The notes under the pieces were generated by a model that worked only from the letters and a program-made list of their open reading frames with translations, searched no databases and was not told where the DNA came from. Made by a program: the position numbers and the translations under genes. Source: Pseudarthrobacter sp. MM222 (lineage in GTDB: Bacteria > Actinomycetota > Actinomycetes > Actinomycetales > Micrococcaceae). From it: a stretch of DNA of 64,000 bases. Below, piece by piece: positions 42,366 through 50,529 of the stretch (position 1 is the first letter of the stretch; the number at the start of each line of letters is the position of its first letter). The stretch lies in the NCBI RefSeq assembly GCF_947090775.1, contig NZ_OX352321.1, forward strand, positions 310,001 to 374,000, read 5' to 3'.

Positions 42366-42827
42366 ATGGAATACCAGAATTCCCAGCCCAGAGCGGGCTC
42401 TGTGCCCGAGCTGCCCATGACCGCACCAACGGGTGGAGGCCGGACCGTCATTTCCGAGGCGGCCGTCGCAAAGGTCGCCGGAATCGCTGCCCGCTCGGTT
42501 CCCGGCGTCTACTCCCTTGGATCAGGACCGTCCCGCGCCCTCGGTGCGATCCGCGATGCGGTCGGCGGTGCGGACCACGCCGCCGGTGTGCGGGCCGAAG
42601 TCGGCGAAACCCAAGTGGCCGTCGATATTGATCTCGTGGCCGTCTACGGCACACCCCTTCATCCCCTGGCGGACCAGATTCGGGTTGCCGTCTACGCAGC
42701 CGTTGAAGAACTTGTCGGGCTGCAGGTTATTGAGGTCAACATCGAGATCCATGACGTCTACGTGCCCGGTCCGGTGAAGCCGCCCGTCGCCGGTGAGGCC
42801 AGGCCTACCAGGGAGGCAATCCAGTGA
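42366..42827 (+). CDS. Asp23/Gls24 family envelope stress protein
   Basis: A 153-residue Asp23/Gls24 domain protein (residues about 25-135: TVISEAAVAKVAGIAARSVP, VDIDLVAVYGTPLHPLADQI, QVIEVNIEIHDVYV). Such proteins coat the inner membrane surface, anchored by AmaP, and respond to envelope or alkaline stress. GGGGGAG precedes the ATG. It opens a five-gene operon in which every junction is a four-base overlap (GTGA or ATGA). Confidence 0.92.
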   Translation: MEYQNSQPRAGSVPELPMTAPTGGGRTVISEAAVAKVAGIAARSVPGVYSLGSGPSRALGAIRDAVGGADHAAGVRAEVGETQVAVDIDLVAVYGTPLHPLADQIRVAVYAAVEELVGLQVIEVNIEIHDVYVPGPVKPPVAGEARPTREAIQ

Positions 42828-43015
42828 ATCTGACCGTTGTAGGGATCGCAGTCGGCGCCTTCGTGGCGTTCATGTCCTTCCAGTTTGGCGCCTGGGGGTT
42901 CCTGGGTTCCCTGCTGTTCATGGGCATCGGCGCCCTGCTGGGGCGCGCAGCGGAAGGGAAACTGGACCTGCGCGGCGTGCTCGATGCCCTGACAGGCCGG
43001 CGTTCCTCCTCATGA
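42824..43015 (+). CDS. DUF2273 small membrane protein
   Basis: A 63-residue protein with two hydrophobic segments (VVGIAVGAFVAFMSFQFGAW and FLGSLLFMGIGALLGRAA) and a basic tail (ALTGRRSSS). DUF2273 proteins are constant partners of Gls24/AmaP genes. GTG start overlapping the upstream stop. Its role is probably structural. Confidence 0.88.
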   Translation: MNLTVVGIAVGAFVAFMSFQFGAWGFLGSLLFMGIGALLGRAAEGKLDLRGVLDALTGRRSSS

Positions 43016-43395
43016 GCAGCACGGCCGGGGTGGCAGTCCACGGCCGGGAACTTGCCGGCCACAACCGAATCAACACTCAGGCCCTGACCAGTCTGGCGCG
43101 CGCCGCAGCAGCCGAGGCCCTCGGCGTTGCGCCCCACGAGGTCCGGGCCGAATGGTCCGACGACGACGGCCTGCTGGCCTTGTCCCTCGTCACCCCGATC
43201 ACGGTGCCCTCGCTGGCGGCAGTCCTCCGGGACCCCGGTCGGGTGGCGGGTTTCGGGGGCTCCATCTGGGACCGGACAGTGGCCGCCAAGGCGGCCATCC
43301 TCGGCCGCGTGACCGAGCTCAGCGGCGCGCGCCTCAGCCGGGTGGACATTCTGATCAGCGGAGCCAGCGTCAGCGAAGGAGGGCGGGTCCGATGA
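43012..43395 (+). CDS. Asp23/Gls24-like protein, second copy
   Basis: A 127-residue protein that fits a diverged Asp23/Gls24 fold: NRINTQALTSLARAAAAEAL opens the domain, then alternating strands (LLALSLVTPITVPSL) and a final VDILISGASVSEGGRVR. It has no membrane segment. It overlaps both neighbours by four bases (ATGA). Assignment to the family rests partly on its place in the operon. Confidence 0.75.
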   Translation: MSSTAGVAVHGRELAGHNRINTQALTSLARAAAAEALGVAPHEVRAEWSDDDGLLALSLVTPITVPSLAAVLRDPGRVAGFGGSIWDRTVAAKAAILGRVTELSGARLSRVDILISGASVSEGGRVR

Positions 43396-44030
43396 GCCAT
43401 GCCACGGAGCGCCGGAACCCGGGCAGCGACGTCGCGTCCGCGGACCCAGGGAACGGTGCCGCCGGGATGGAGCGGATCCTGAAGCGCGAGACCCGGTCCT
43501 CGCGCGCGGTGGCCGCTGTCATCGCCGCGGTGCTCGTGATCGTGCTGTGCGGCTATGCGCTCCTGGAGACAGCAGTGCGCGCTATTGGCCAGCCGCCGTG
43601 GCTCGTGGACCCCGAGGCCGCGGCGGAACAGATCGTGGCGCTCCCGGCCGGGGTCCCGCCACTTCTGCTTGGCGCCCTTGGCGCGGTGCTGGTGATGGTC
43701 GGCCTGTACTTCTTTTTCAACGCCGTGCTGCCGGGCCGAAGGGCGCGCCACCTGCTGTGGGACCGCCGTGCCGCCGTCGTCGTCGACGACGAAGTGATTG
43801 CATCCGCACTGGCGCGCCGCGCTCGGCTCGCCGCCAACGTGACGCAGGAGCAGGTGATGGTCATCGTTTCGAGGAACCATGTACTCGTCAATGTCCGCCC
43901 GACCTCCGGAGTCCCGCTGCATGCGGAGGCTGTCCTGGCGGCGGTGCAGGAGGAACTAAGGGAAATGGGGCCAACACCGGTGCCGGATGTCCGCATCAAC
44001 GTGGCCTCCGGGGGAGTCATCGGCGCATGA
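43392..44030 (+). CDS. DUF6286-type membrane protein of the Gls24 operon
   Basis: A 212-residue protein with two membrane spans (AVAAVIAAVLVIVLCGYALL; PPLLLGALGAVLVMVGLYFF), a cytoplasmic beta-rich domain (VVVDDEVIASALARRARLA) and a C-terminal strand. DUF6286 proteins occur only next to Gls24 genes in actinobacteria. Both ends overlap the neighbouring genes by four bases. Probably a scaffold or anchor. Confidence 0.82.
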   Translation: MSHATERRNPGSDVASADPGNGAAGMERILKRETRSSRAVAAVIAAVLVIVLCGYALLETAVRAIGQPPWLVDPEAAAEQIVALPAGVPPLLLGALGAVLVMVGLYFFFNAVLPGRRARHLLWDRRAAVVVDDEVIASALARRARLAANVTQEQVMVIVSRNHVLVNVRPTSGVPLHAEAVLAAVQEELREMGPTPVPDVRINVASGGVIGA

Positions 44031-44638
44031 ACAGTACTCCAAGAATCCTCAACCGCGTCCTGATCGGCATCCTCGGCCTGGTTCTGATTTTCCTGGGCAC
44101 GCTGCTGGTGCTGCTGGCCACCGTTCCGGCGGTCGGCACCTGGTGGCGGACGTGGTCGGCCGGCGCCTGGAGCAACTGGCAGGACCTCTTCGCCCGAACC
44201 CGCGTCCCCGGCCAGCAGGAGAGCTGGCTGTGGCTGGTCCTGGCCGTGCTGCTTCTGGCCGTGATGGGTGCAATGGTGGCCTGGGCGGCCCAGCAGGGCA
44301 AGGGCCGCGCCAGCCTGCTGGTGGCCGAAGAAGATCCCGGCGAGGTGCCGGGAATCGTCCGGATCGGCGGCGGCGTCGCGGAGCAGGCCCTGCGCGCGGC
44401 ACTGGCCGATCGGCCGGACCTCGCCGGAGCCACCGTTGCCACCTATGAGCTCCGCGGCGAACCGGCCCTTAAGATCCGGGTGCAGCCACGCCAGGGCGTG
44501 GCCCCGCACACGCTTGCGGCCGAGGTCTCAGCCCTCGTCGAAGCGCTCGATGTTGTAGTCGGCAAACGCACCCCGGTGCTCATCCACATCAGCTCCGGAG
44601 CGCGGTCCCGGTTTGGCCGGGCAGAGCGCGTTCGGTGA
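44027..44638 (+). CDS. amaP: AmaP-like alkaline shock membrane anchor protein
   Basis: A 203-residue protein with two N-terminal spans (ILIGILGLVLIFLGTLLVLL-like; WLVLAVLLLAVMGAMVAWAA) and a cytoplasmic domain (IVRIGGGVAEQALRAAL, LVEALDVVVGKRTPVLIHIS). AmaP of Staphylococcus anchors Asp23 to the membrane; this is the actinobacterial equivalent by layout and context. It closes the five-gene operon with an ATGA overlap. Confidence 0.85.
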   Translation: MNSTPRILNRVLIGILGLVLIFLGTLLVLLATVPAVGTWWRTWSAGAWSNWQDLFARTRVPGQQESWLWLVLAVLLLAVMGAMVAWAAQQGKGRASLLVAEEDPGEVPGIVRIGGGVAEQALRAALADRPDLAGATVATYELRGEPALKIRVQPRQGVAPHTLAAEVSALVEALDVVVGKRTPVLIHISSGARSRFGRAERVR

Positions 44639-44757
44639 GGTTGGTTAAGTTCCGATAACGTTCCGGGCCGGGGCGGACCGGCCAATGCGGGCCGAAAACG
44701 CCGTGATGGCGCGGTTTTCAAGGCTCGCGGGTGGCGTATCCTTTTGATAAAGCGACA

Positions 44758-44790
44758 TGTAAACGCTTGCATTCCTAACCGAGCGTTTAC
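44758..44790 (+). promoter_or_regulatory. LacI-type operator pair before the sugar ABC operon
   Basis: GTAAACGCT (44759-44767) and its inverted copy AGCGTTTAC (44782-44790) are 14 bases apart. The first sits inside the near-palindrome TGTAAACGCTTGCA (44758-44771), a typical LacI-family operator with a central CpG. The LacI gene at the end of the operon is the likely ligand-responsive repressor. Confidence 0.7.
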
Positions 44791-44858
44791 TACTGTGATG
44801 GTCACCACATCAACTGCACCGCATTTTTACCGGTACTCAGCGAGGAGAGCCCCCCAGT

Positions 44859-46148
44859 ATGAAAACCCCCAAATTCCTACTTCCCGTAGCCACAGCAGGC
44901 GTTTTGGCCCTGACCCTTTCCGCCTGTGGCGGTGGGGGCGGTGGCGGTAGCGCGCCCGCCGCCGGCGGCGACGCGGAGCAAGGCCTCGACGGCCGCGGTC
45001 CCATCACCTACGTTCAGGGCAAGGACAACAGCAACGTCGTCCGCCCGCTGATCGAAAAGTGGAATGCCGCGCACCCGAACGAGAAGGTCACGTTCAAGGA
45101 GCAGACCGACCAGGCCGACCAGCAGCACGATGACCTCGTCCAGAACTTCCAGGCCAAGAACGCCAACTACGACGTCGTCAGCGTCGACGTTGTATGGACG
45201 GCCGAGTTCGCGGCCAAGGGCTGGCTCCAGCCGCTCAAGGACAAGATGGCGCTTGACACCTCGAAGATGTTGAAGCCGACCGTTGACAGCGCCTCCTACA
45301 AGGGCACCTTGTACGCCGCACCGCAGAACTCCGACGGCGGCATCCTGTACTACCGCAAGGACCTCGTACCCACGGCGCCCAAGACGTGGGACGAGATGAT
45401 GCAGATGTGCTCCATCGCCCAGGCGAACAACATCGGCTGCTTCGCGGGCCAGTACGCAAAGTACGAGGGCCTCACGGTCAACGCCTCGGAAGCCATCAAC
45501 TCGGCCGGCGGTTCCGTGCTGGACAAGGACGGCAAGCCGAACCTGAACACCGCCGAGGCCAAGGCTGGCCTCGAAAACCTGGCCAAGGCGTACGCTGACG
45601 GCAACATCCCGAAGGAAGGCATTACCTTCCAGGAGGAGCAGGGCCGCCAGGCCTTCCAGGACGGCAAGCTGCTGTTCCACCGCAACTGGCCGTACGTGTA
45701 CAACCTCGCGGTGACCGAAGGCTCCTCGAAGGTCAAGGACGTCCTCGGCATGGCTGCCCTTCCGGGCGTGGACGGCCCCGGCGCATCGACCCTCGGCGGT
45801 CACAGCGCCGGCATGAGCGTTTACTCGAAGAACAAGGCCACGGCCAAGGACTTCCTGACGTTCCTCACCTCCGAGGAAACCCAGAAGTTCTACGCGACCC
45901 AGGGCTCGCTCGCCCCGGTTCTCGGCGCACTCTATGACGACCAGACACTCGTTTCGAAGCTGCCGTACCTCCCGGTGCTGAAGACCTCGATCGAGAACGC
46001 CGTCCCGCGTCCCGTTACCCCGTTCTACCCGGCCGTCACCAAGGCCATCCAGGAAAATGCATACTCAGCGATCAAGGGCGAGAAGACCGTAGATACGGCC
46101 CTGTCTGACATGCAGAAGTCCATCGAGTCCGCTAGCGCGGGACAGTAG
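44859..46148 (+). CDS. Sugar ABC transporter substrate-binding lipoprotein
   Basis: A 429-residue CUT1-family solute-binding lipoprotein. The lipobox is LTLSACG with Cys23, followed by a Gly/Ser/Ala tether. The two-lobed fold includes NAHPNEKVTFKEQTD-like pieces, GTLYAAPQNSDGGILYYRKD and FLTSEETQKFYATQGSLAP. It resembles trehalose/alpha-glucoside (LpqY, ThuE) binding proteins, but the sugar is not certain. GAGGAGAG precedes the ATG. No ABC ATPase lies in the operon, so a shared MsiK-type ATPase elsewhere probably powers it. Confidence 0.93.
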   Translation: MKTPKFLLPVATAGVLALTLSACGGGGGGGSAPAAGGDAEQGLDGRGPITYVQGKDNSNVVRPLIEKWNAAHPNEKVTFKEQTDQADQQHDDLVQNFQAKNANYDVVSVDVVWTAEFAAKGWLQPLKDKMALDTSKMLKPTVDSASYKGTLYAAPQNSDGGILYYRKDLVPTAPKTWDEMMQMCSIAQANNIGCFAGQYAKYEGLTVNASEAINSAGGSVLDKDGKPNLNTAEAKAGLENLAKAYADGNIPKEGITFQEEQGRQAFQDGKLLFHRNWPYVYNLAVTEGSSKVKDVLGMAALPGVDGPGASTLGGHSAGMSVYSKNKATAKDFLTFLTSEETQKFYATQGSLAPVLGALYDDQTLVSKLPYLPVLKTSIENAVPRPVTPFYPAVTKAIQENAYSAIKGEKTVDTALSDMQKSIESASAGQ

Positions 46149-46155
46149 CTTCATC

Positions 46156-47193
46156 ATGGCAACCGAATTGGGCCCGACGCCGGTCAAGGAACCGGCGTCG
46201 GGCGGGACCCCGATCCACCACGCGCCCAAGGGCGTCGGGGAGGATAACCGCATTGCGAGCCAGGGCCGCTGGGCCTCATGGCTCCTAGCGCCGACGATCA
46301 TCGCGCTCGCCATCGTGATCGTCTACCCGATCATCAGCGCCATCGTGATGTCGTTCCAGAAGGATGCCGGACTTGACCCTGTCACGGGTCTGTTCACCGC
46401 CGGCGGACCCGCAGGCGTGCAGAACTACGTTAACTGGATCGCCCAGCAGTGCGCCGCTCCCGGCGGCGGAACTGTCGCCTGCCCTCCCGGAACACTGGGC
46501 GCGCAGTTCTGGTCAGCGACCGCAACTACCTTTTTCTTCACCATTGTCACCGTGACGCTGGAGACAATTCTCGGTTTCTGGATGGCGCTCATCATGGCCC
46601 GGACCTTCAAGGGCCGTAGCCTTGTCCGAGCCGCCGTCCTGGTTCCCTGGGCTATCCCCACCGCCGTCACGGCCCAGCTCTGGCTGTTCATCTTCGCTTT
46701 CGAGGGCATCGCCAACAAACTGTTCAACACCACCATCTTGTGGACTGGCAGCGAGTGGCCGGCCAAGTGGGCGGTCATCATCGCCGACACCTGGAAGACG
46801 ACGCCGTTCATGGCGCTGTTGATCCTTGCCGGCCTGCAGATGATTCCTGCCGAGGTCTACGAAGCGGCCAAGGTGGACGGCGCCTCTGCATGGCAGCGGT
46901 TCCGGATGATTACCCTGCCGCTGGTCAAGCCCGCGCTCATGGTCGCCGTCCTCTTCCGTACCCTGGATGCACTGCGCATGTTCGACCTTCCGTACATCTT
47001 GACGGAAGGTTCCAACAACACCACCACGCTTTCCATCCTGGTGATCAACCAGATCAGGCAAGGCTTCAATGCAGCCGCCGCCTTGTCCACCATCACGTTC
47101 ATCATCATCTTTGTCGTGGCTTTCATCTTCGTCCGGTTCCTTGGAGCGAACGTAGTGGAGCAGCAGACCGGCGCAGGTAAGGGGAAGAAATGA
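46156..47193 (+). CDS. Sugar ABC transporter permease (MalF type)
   Basis: A 345-residue CUT1 permease with six core spans. The EAA-type coupling motif is EVYEAAKVDGASAWQRFRMI. The first 40 residues are hydrophilic. Codons 6-16 contain a perfect 13-pair hairpin (46172-46203), which probably lowers translation or transcription relative to the binding protein. No strong ribosome site is seen. Four-base overlap with the next permease. Confidence 0.93.
   Translation: MATELGPTPVKEPASGGTPIHHAPKGVGEDNRIASQGRWASWLLAPTIIALAIVIVYPIISAIVMSFQKDAGLDPVTGLFTAGGPAGVQNYVNWIAQQCAAPGGGTVACPPGTLGAQFWSATATTFFFTIVTVTLETILGFWMALIMARTFKGRSLVRAAVLVPWAIPTAVTAQLWLFIFAFEGIANKLFNTTILWTGSEWPAKWAVIIADTWKTTPFMALLILAGLQMIPAEVYEAAKVDGASAWQRFRMITLPLVKPALMVAVLFRTLDALRMFDLPYILTEGSNNTTTLSILVINQIRQGFNAAAALSTITFIIIFVVAFIFVRFLGANVVEQQTGAGKGKK
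46172..46203 (+). other. Perfect hairpin at the 5' end of the permease gene
   Basis: GCCCGACGCCGGT and ACCGGCGTCGGGC pair perfectly (13 pairs) around CAAGGA, inside the coding sequence just after the start. It is placed to protect the binding-protein mRNA 3' end or to limit permease expression. Confidence 0.75.
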
Positions 47194-48077
47194 CCGCCGC
47201 GACCGAACTCCGGGCCAGGCAGGACCAAGGCCGGAAGGCAGCCCAAAACCGCGAGAAGTGGGCACAGGGGCGCACCTACATCAGTGCTGCCGTCATCCTG
47301 ATCTGGTGCCTCGCACCGGCGTACTGGATGGTGGTCACCGCGTTCCGCAACGTGGGCTTTACCTACGACACGTCGATCCTGCCCACGCACGTAACGCTGG
47401 ACAACTTCATCACTGCCTTCGATACCTCGTTCGGCAACAGGTTCGGCCAGGCGCTGCTGAACAGCGTGTTCATCGGTGTGACAGTCACGGTGATCTCACT
47501 GGTGATTGGCGTCTTCGCGGCCTACGCCTTGGCGCGGTTGAACTTCCGCTTCAAGTACCTGGTGCTGGGTTTCATTCTGGGAGCATCCATGTTCCCCGGC
47601 GTCGCCCTCATCACCCCGCTGTTCCAGCTGTTCACCAACATCGGCTGGATCGGCACCTACCAGGCGCTGATCATTCCCAACATTTCCTTCGTGCTCCCGC
47701 TGACGGTCTACACCATGACCTCGTTCTTCCGGGAAATGCCGTGGGAACTGGAGGAAGCGGCCCGCGTGGACGGCTGCACCCAGGGGCAGGCCTTCCGCAA
47801 GGTCATCATGCCGCTCGCGGCACCGGCCATCTTCACCACCGCAATCCTGGCCTTCATCTCGTCCTGGAATGAGTTCCTGATTGCCAGCCAGCTCTCCAAC
47901 GATCAAACGCAGCCCGTGACGGTGGCAATTGCCAACTTTGCCGGGGCCCAGCCCCAGCAGATTCCGTACACCGCCATCATGGCTGCAGGAACCATCGTCA
48001 CCATTCCGCTGGTGATCCTGGTGCTGGTCTTCCAGCGCAAGATCGTCGCGGGTCTGACCGCCGGCGCGGTCAAGTGA
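47190..48077 (+). CDS. Sugar ABC transporter permease (MalG type)
   Basis: A 295-residue CUT1 permease. ILPTHVTLDNFITAF opens the conserved periplasmic segment, and ELEEAARVDGCTQGQAFRKV is the EAA loop that docks the ATPase. Six spans. It overlaps the MalF-type gene by four bases and completes the importer. Confidence 0.94.
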   Translation: MTAATELRARQDQGRKAAQNREKWAQGRTYISAAVILIWCLAPAYWMVVTAFRNVGFTYDTSILPTHVTLDNFITAFDTSFGNRFGQALLNSVFIGVTVTVISLVIGVFAAYALARLNFRFKYLVLGFILGASMFPGVALITPLFQLFTNIGWIGTYQALIIPNISFVLPLTVYTMTSFFREMPWELEEAARVDGCTQGQAFRKVIMPLAAPAIFTTAILAFISSWNEFLIASQLSNDQTQPVTVAIANFAGAQPQQIPYTAIMAAGTIVTIPLVILVLVFQRKIVAGLTAGAVK

Positions 48078-48087
48078 CGGCAGAGCA

Positions 48088-48342
48088 ATGAGCGGAAAGC
48101 CGAACCATGGCCTCGTGCGCAGCGAGCACCGTCGGGTGCGCTCGGGGGAGGACTTCGACATCATCATCGGACTCCTCGGGTTCTGGGCGCTGGTACTGCT
48201 GGCGGTCACCGTCTGGATGGAGGTGACCGCCCAGCCAGCCCTTGGCTGGGCGCTCGGCCTGCTCGCGGCAGTGCTCGCCCTGTACGGAATGATCCGGCTG
48301 CGCCGTCGGCTGCCCCAGAGGACCGCGACCCGGCGCAGCTGA
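48088..48342 (+). CDS. Small two-span membrane protein
   Basis: An 84-residue protein with two spans (DIIIGLLGFWALVLLAVTVW; ALGWALGLLAAVLALYGMIR) and basic ends. It starts 10 bases after the MalG-type gene and is therefore likely co-transcribed. Not a known ABC component; role unknown. Confidence 0.7.
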   Translation: MSGKPNHGLVRSEHRRVRSGEDFDIIIGLLGFWALVLLAVTVWMEVTAQPALGWALGLLAAVLALYGMIRLRRRLPQRTATRRS

Positions 48343-48388
48343 GGCGCGATCGACAGTTGCCGTTGGGGAGAGGCTAGCGAAGGCAGCT

Positions 48389-48414
48389 CTGCGCGGGCCG
48401 CGAGGCCCGCGCAG
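48389..48414 (+). other. GNRA-loop hairpin in the lacI leader
   Basis: CTGCGCGGGCC and GGCCCGCGCAG form an 11-pair perfect stem capped by GCGA, a stable GNRA tetraloop. It ends 21 bases before the GTG used for lacI, with no U tract. Confidence 0.7.
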
Positions 48415-48435
48415 ACAGTGAACAAGGGAAACACG

Positions 48436-49494
48436 GTGGCACGGACAACAGACAGAGCGCAGCGCGGCGGCCATGCCGGCGTCAGTATCGAGGACGTCGC
48501 CGCCGCGGCCGGAGTTTCCACCGCCACAGTGTCCCGGGCCGTCCGGGGCTTGCCGAGGGTTTCCCCGGCCACCCGGGAAAAGATCCTGGTCATCGCGGAA
48601 TCCCTGGGCTACGTGGCGTCGTCGTCCGCGTCGGGACTGGCCACCGGACGGACCCGGACCATCGGTGTGCTGGCGCCGTTCGTCAGCCGCTGGTTCTTCT
48701 CCAAGGCAATCGAGGGTGCGGACCGGGAACTGCACGCGCGCCAGTACAACCTCTCCCTGTTCAACCTCGGCGGCCACGGAAGCAACCGCGAGCGGCTCTT
48801 CAGCAAGACCATGGTGTACAAACAGATCGATGCGCTGCTGGTCCTTTGTATGGCCCTGTCGCATGAGGAGATTGAGCACCTCCAGAAGATCGACATCCCC
48901 CTCATTGTGGTGGGCGGCCACGTGGAGGAATGCCCCTACATCGGCATTGACGACTTTGCGGCCGCCGCAACGGCGGTGCGCCACCTCATTGGTCTCGGGC
49001 ACAAGGACATTGCCTTGCTGCACGGCGACGACGAGACCGACCTGAACTTCGACGTTCCGCGGGTCCGGATCAAGGCATTCCAGGAAATGATGGCGGAAGC
49101 GCGGCTGGCTGTGCGTCCGGAGTGGGACGAGTGGGGCGACTTCACCGTCCGCAGCGGCCAGGACGCGTTTAACCGGCTCTGGGACCGCCCCGGCCCGAAG
49201 CCGACAGCAATCTTCTGCGCTTCCGACGAGATGGCCATGGGAGTGATCTTCGAGGCGAACCGCGTCGGGGTCCGGGTCCCGGAGGACTTGTCCGTGATCG
49301 GGATTGACGACCACGACTTCTCGGAAGCCATGGGACTTACGACGGTAGGGCAGCGCCCCGATGAACAGGCCGAACTGGGGACGAAAATGCTGCTGGACGA
49401 ACTTGACGGGACGGCCGGAGCGGTCCGCTCCACCGTAGCGCCGCACCGGCTGATTGTCCGGCGGACGACGGCGCCGCCACGGTCCGGTTCCTAG
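48436..49494 (+). CDS. LacI family transcriptional regulator of the sugar operon
   Basis: A 352-residue LacI repressor: HTH in VSIEDVAAAAGVSTATVSRA, hinge helix, then the periplasmic-binding-protein fold (RTIGVLAPFVSRWFFSKAIE; ALLVLCMALSHEEIEHL; FCASDEMAMGVIFEANRVG; VIGIDDHDFSEAMGL). A GTG six codons upstream is in frame; GGGAA supports the start used. It follows the importer and matches the LacI-type operator pair at 44758, so sugar-responsive repression is the likely mode. Confidence 0.92.
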   Translation: MARTTDRAQRGGHAGVSIEDVAAAAGVSTATVSRAVRGLPRVSPATREKILVIAESLGYVASSSASGLATGRTRTIGVLAPFVSRWFFSKAIEGADRELHARQYNLSLFNLGGHGSNRERLFSKTMVYKQIDALLVLCMALSHEEIEHLQKIDIPLIVVGGHVEECPYIGIDDFAAAATAVRHLIGLGHKDIALLHGDDETDLNFDVPRVRIKAFQEMMAEARLAVRPEWDEWGDFTVRSGQDAFNRLWDRPGPKPTAIFCASDEMAMGVIFEANRVGVRVPEDLSVIGIDDHDFSEAMGLTTVGQRPDEQAELGTKMLLDELDGTAGAVRSTVAPHRLIVRRTTAPPRSGS

Positions 49495-49553
49495 CCCGCC
49501 CGGGAGGACGACGCCCCAGGGCTTACCGTAAGGCGTTCAGGGGCTGAACCCTG

Positions 49554-50498
49554 TCAGGAGGCGCGCGCCAGCTGGCGGATGGGGATCCAGCGTGAAGCCA
49601 GCCGGCGGTACGCCGCGGCCGCGCCGGTCATGTCGCCCTCGGCGAGGCATTCGATGCCCAGCCTTACATCAAGCGGCGAGTCATCCGGGTAGACCTTGTC
49701 CGCCACCGCACCGTAGTCGAGTTCCACCACCGACTCCGGGTGGAAGAGCTCCAGCCACTCGGTGAGCTGGATCAGGTCCTCGAGCATGTCCAGGTCCGGT
49801 GCGGCTACGGACAGATGAGCCACCGCATACCGGACCCGTTCCAACGCTTCGGCGATGGTGGCGCGGATCCGCACAGTGACGATGTGCCCCTCGGCTTCAA
49901 CCACGTCCGTGGAGTCGGATTCCTGGAACAGGCAGAACCAGCTGAACGGGATTCCCCAGGTCGAGGCCCGGGTGTGCACGCGGCCCAGCCCCGCATGCGA
50001 GCGCACTTCGTCGATGCGTTCCTGGTGCTTGTCCCGCTGCTCCTCCGGGATCAGCAGCTGCGCCAACGGACCGTGGATGCCTTCCATCAGGGCGTTTGCC
50101 GCCAGCCCGGCGCGGAGCACCAGCTGGCTGGGGCAATACAAGAGCCGGTCCGGCGTGCCTGCGCCCATCGGCTCCGCGCCGGCGGGATCAGTGCCGGCAG
50201 GCTCTGCGGTGGTTCCGGACGGCGCTGCCGGGTGGTGCGCGTCGTTAGCGGGCGGCGCGGGGACAATGCGAACCAGATCTGTCCGTCCGGTTGGGAAGGG
50301 GTCTCCGCCGGCGCGGGTGATCCGTCCGAGGGAAGCAAGAAGCTCGGCGTTTTCCACCGCTGCGCGGGAATCCTTCCGGGCTCCGGACGTCCGGAGGGCA
50401 TCCTGCTGCTCAGCCGGGAAGGCTTCCAGCGGCTCATAGATCCGCAGGGCGGACGTGAATGGCAGCCCGGCCTGGCCGCGGTAGAGGCTTCCCGTCAT
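49554..50498 (-). CDS. Conserved actinobacterial protein of unknown function
   Basis: A 314-residue soluble protein with no recognised family. It starts with TSALRIYEPLEAFPAEQQ, has a low-complexity middle (PAPPANDAHHPAAPSG), then a Leu/Arg-rich domain including CPSQLVLRAGLAANALMEGI, VRSHAGLGRVHTRASTWGIP (with FSWFCLFQ) and a helical C-terminal region. It lies between the LacI regulator and exonuclease III, transcribed leftward. The pattern suggests a single folded domain conserved in the order, possibly with nucleotide- or DNA-related function given the xth neighbour. Confidence 0.65.
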   Translation of the reverse strand: MTGSLYRGQAGLPFTSALRIYEPLEAFPAEQQDALRTSGARKDSRAAVENAELLASLGRITRAGGDPFPTGRTDLVRIVPAPPANDAHHPAAPSGTTAEPAGTDPAGAEPMGAGTPDRLLYCPSQLVLRAGLAANALMEGIHGPLAQLLIPEEQRDKHQERIDEVRSHAGLGRVHTRASTWGIPFSWFCLFQESDSTDVVEAEGHIVTVRIRATIAEALERVRYAVAHLSVAAPDLDMLEDLIQLTEWLELFHPESVVELDYGAVADKVYPDDSPLDVRLGIECLAEGDMTGAAAAYRRLASRWIPIRQLARAS

Positions 50499-50529
50499 CG
50501 GCGCACAGCGCTCCCGTGGTCGGAAGTCA

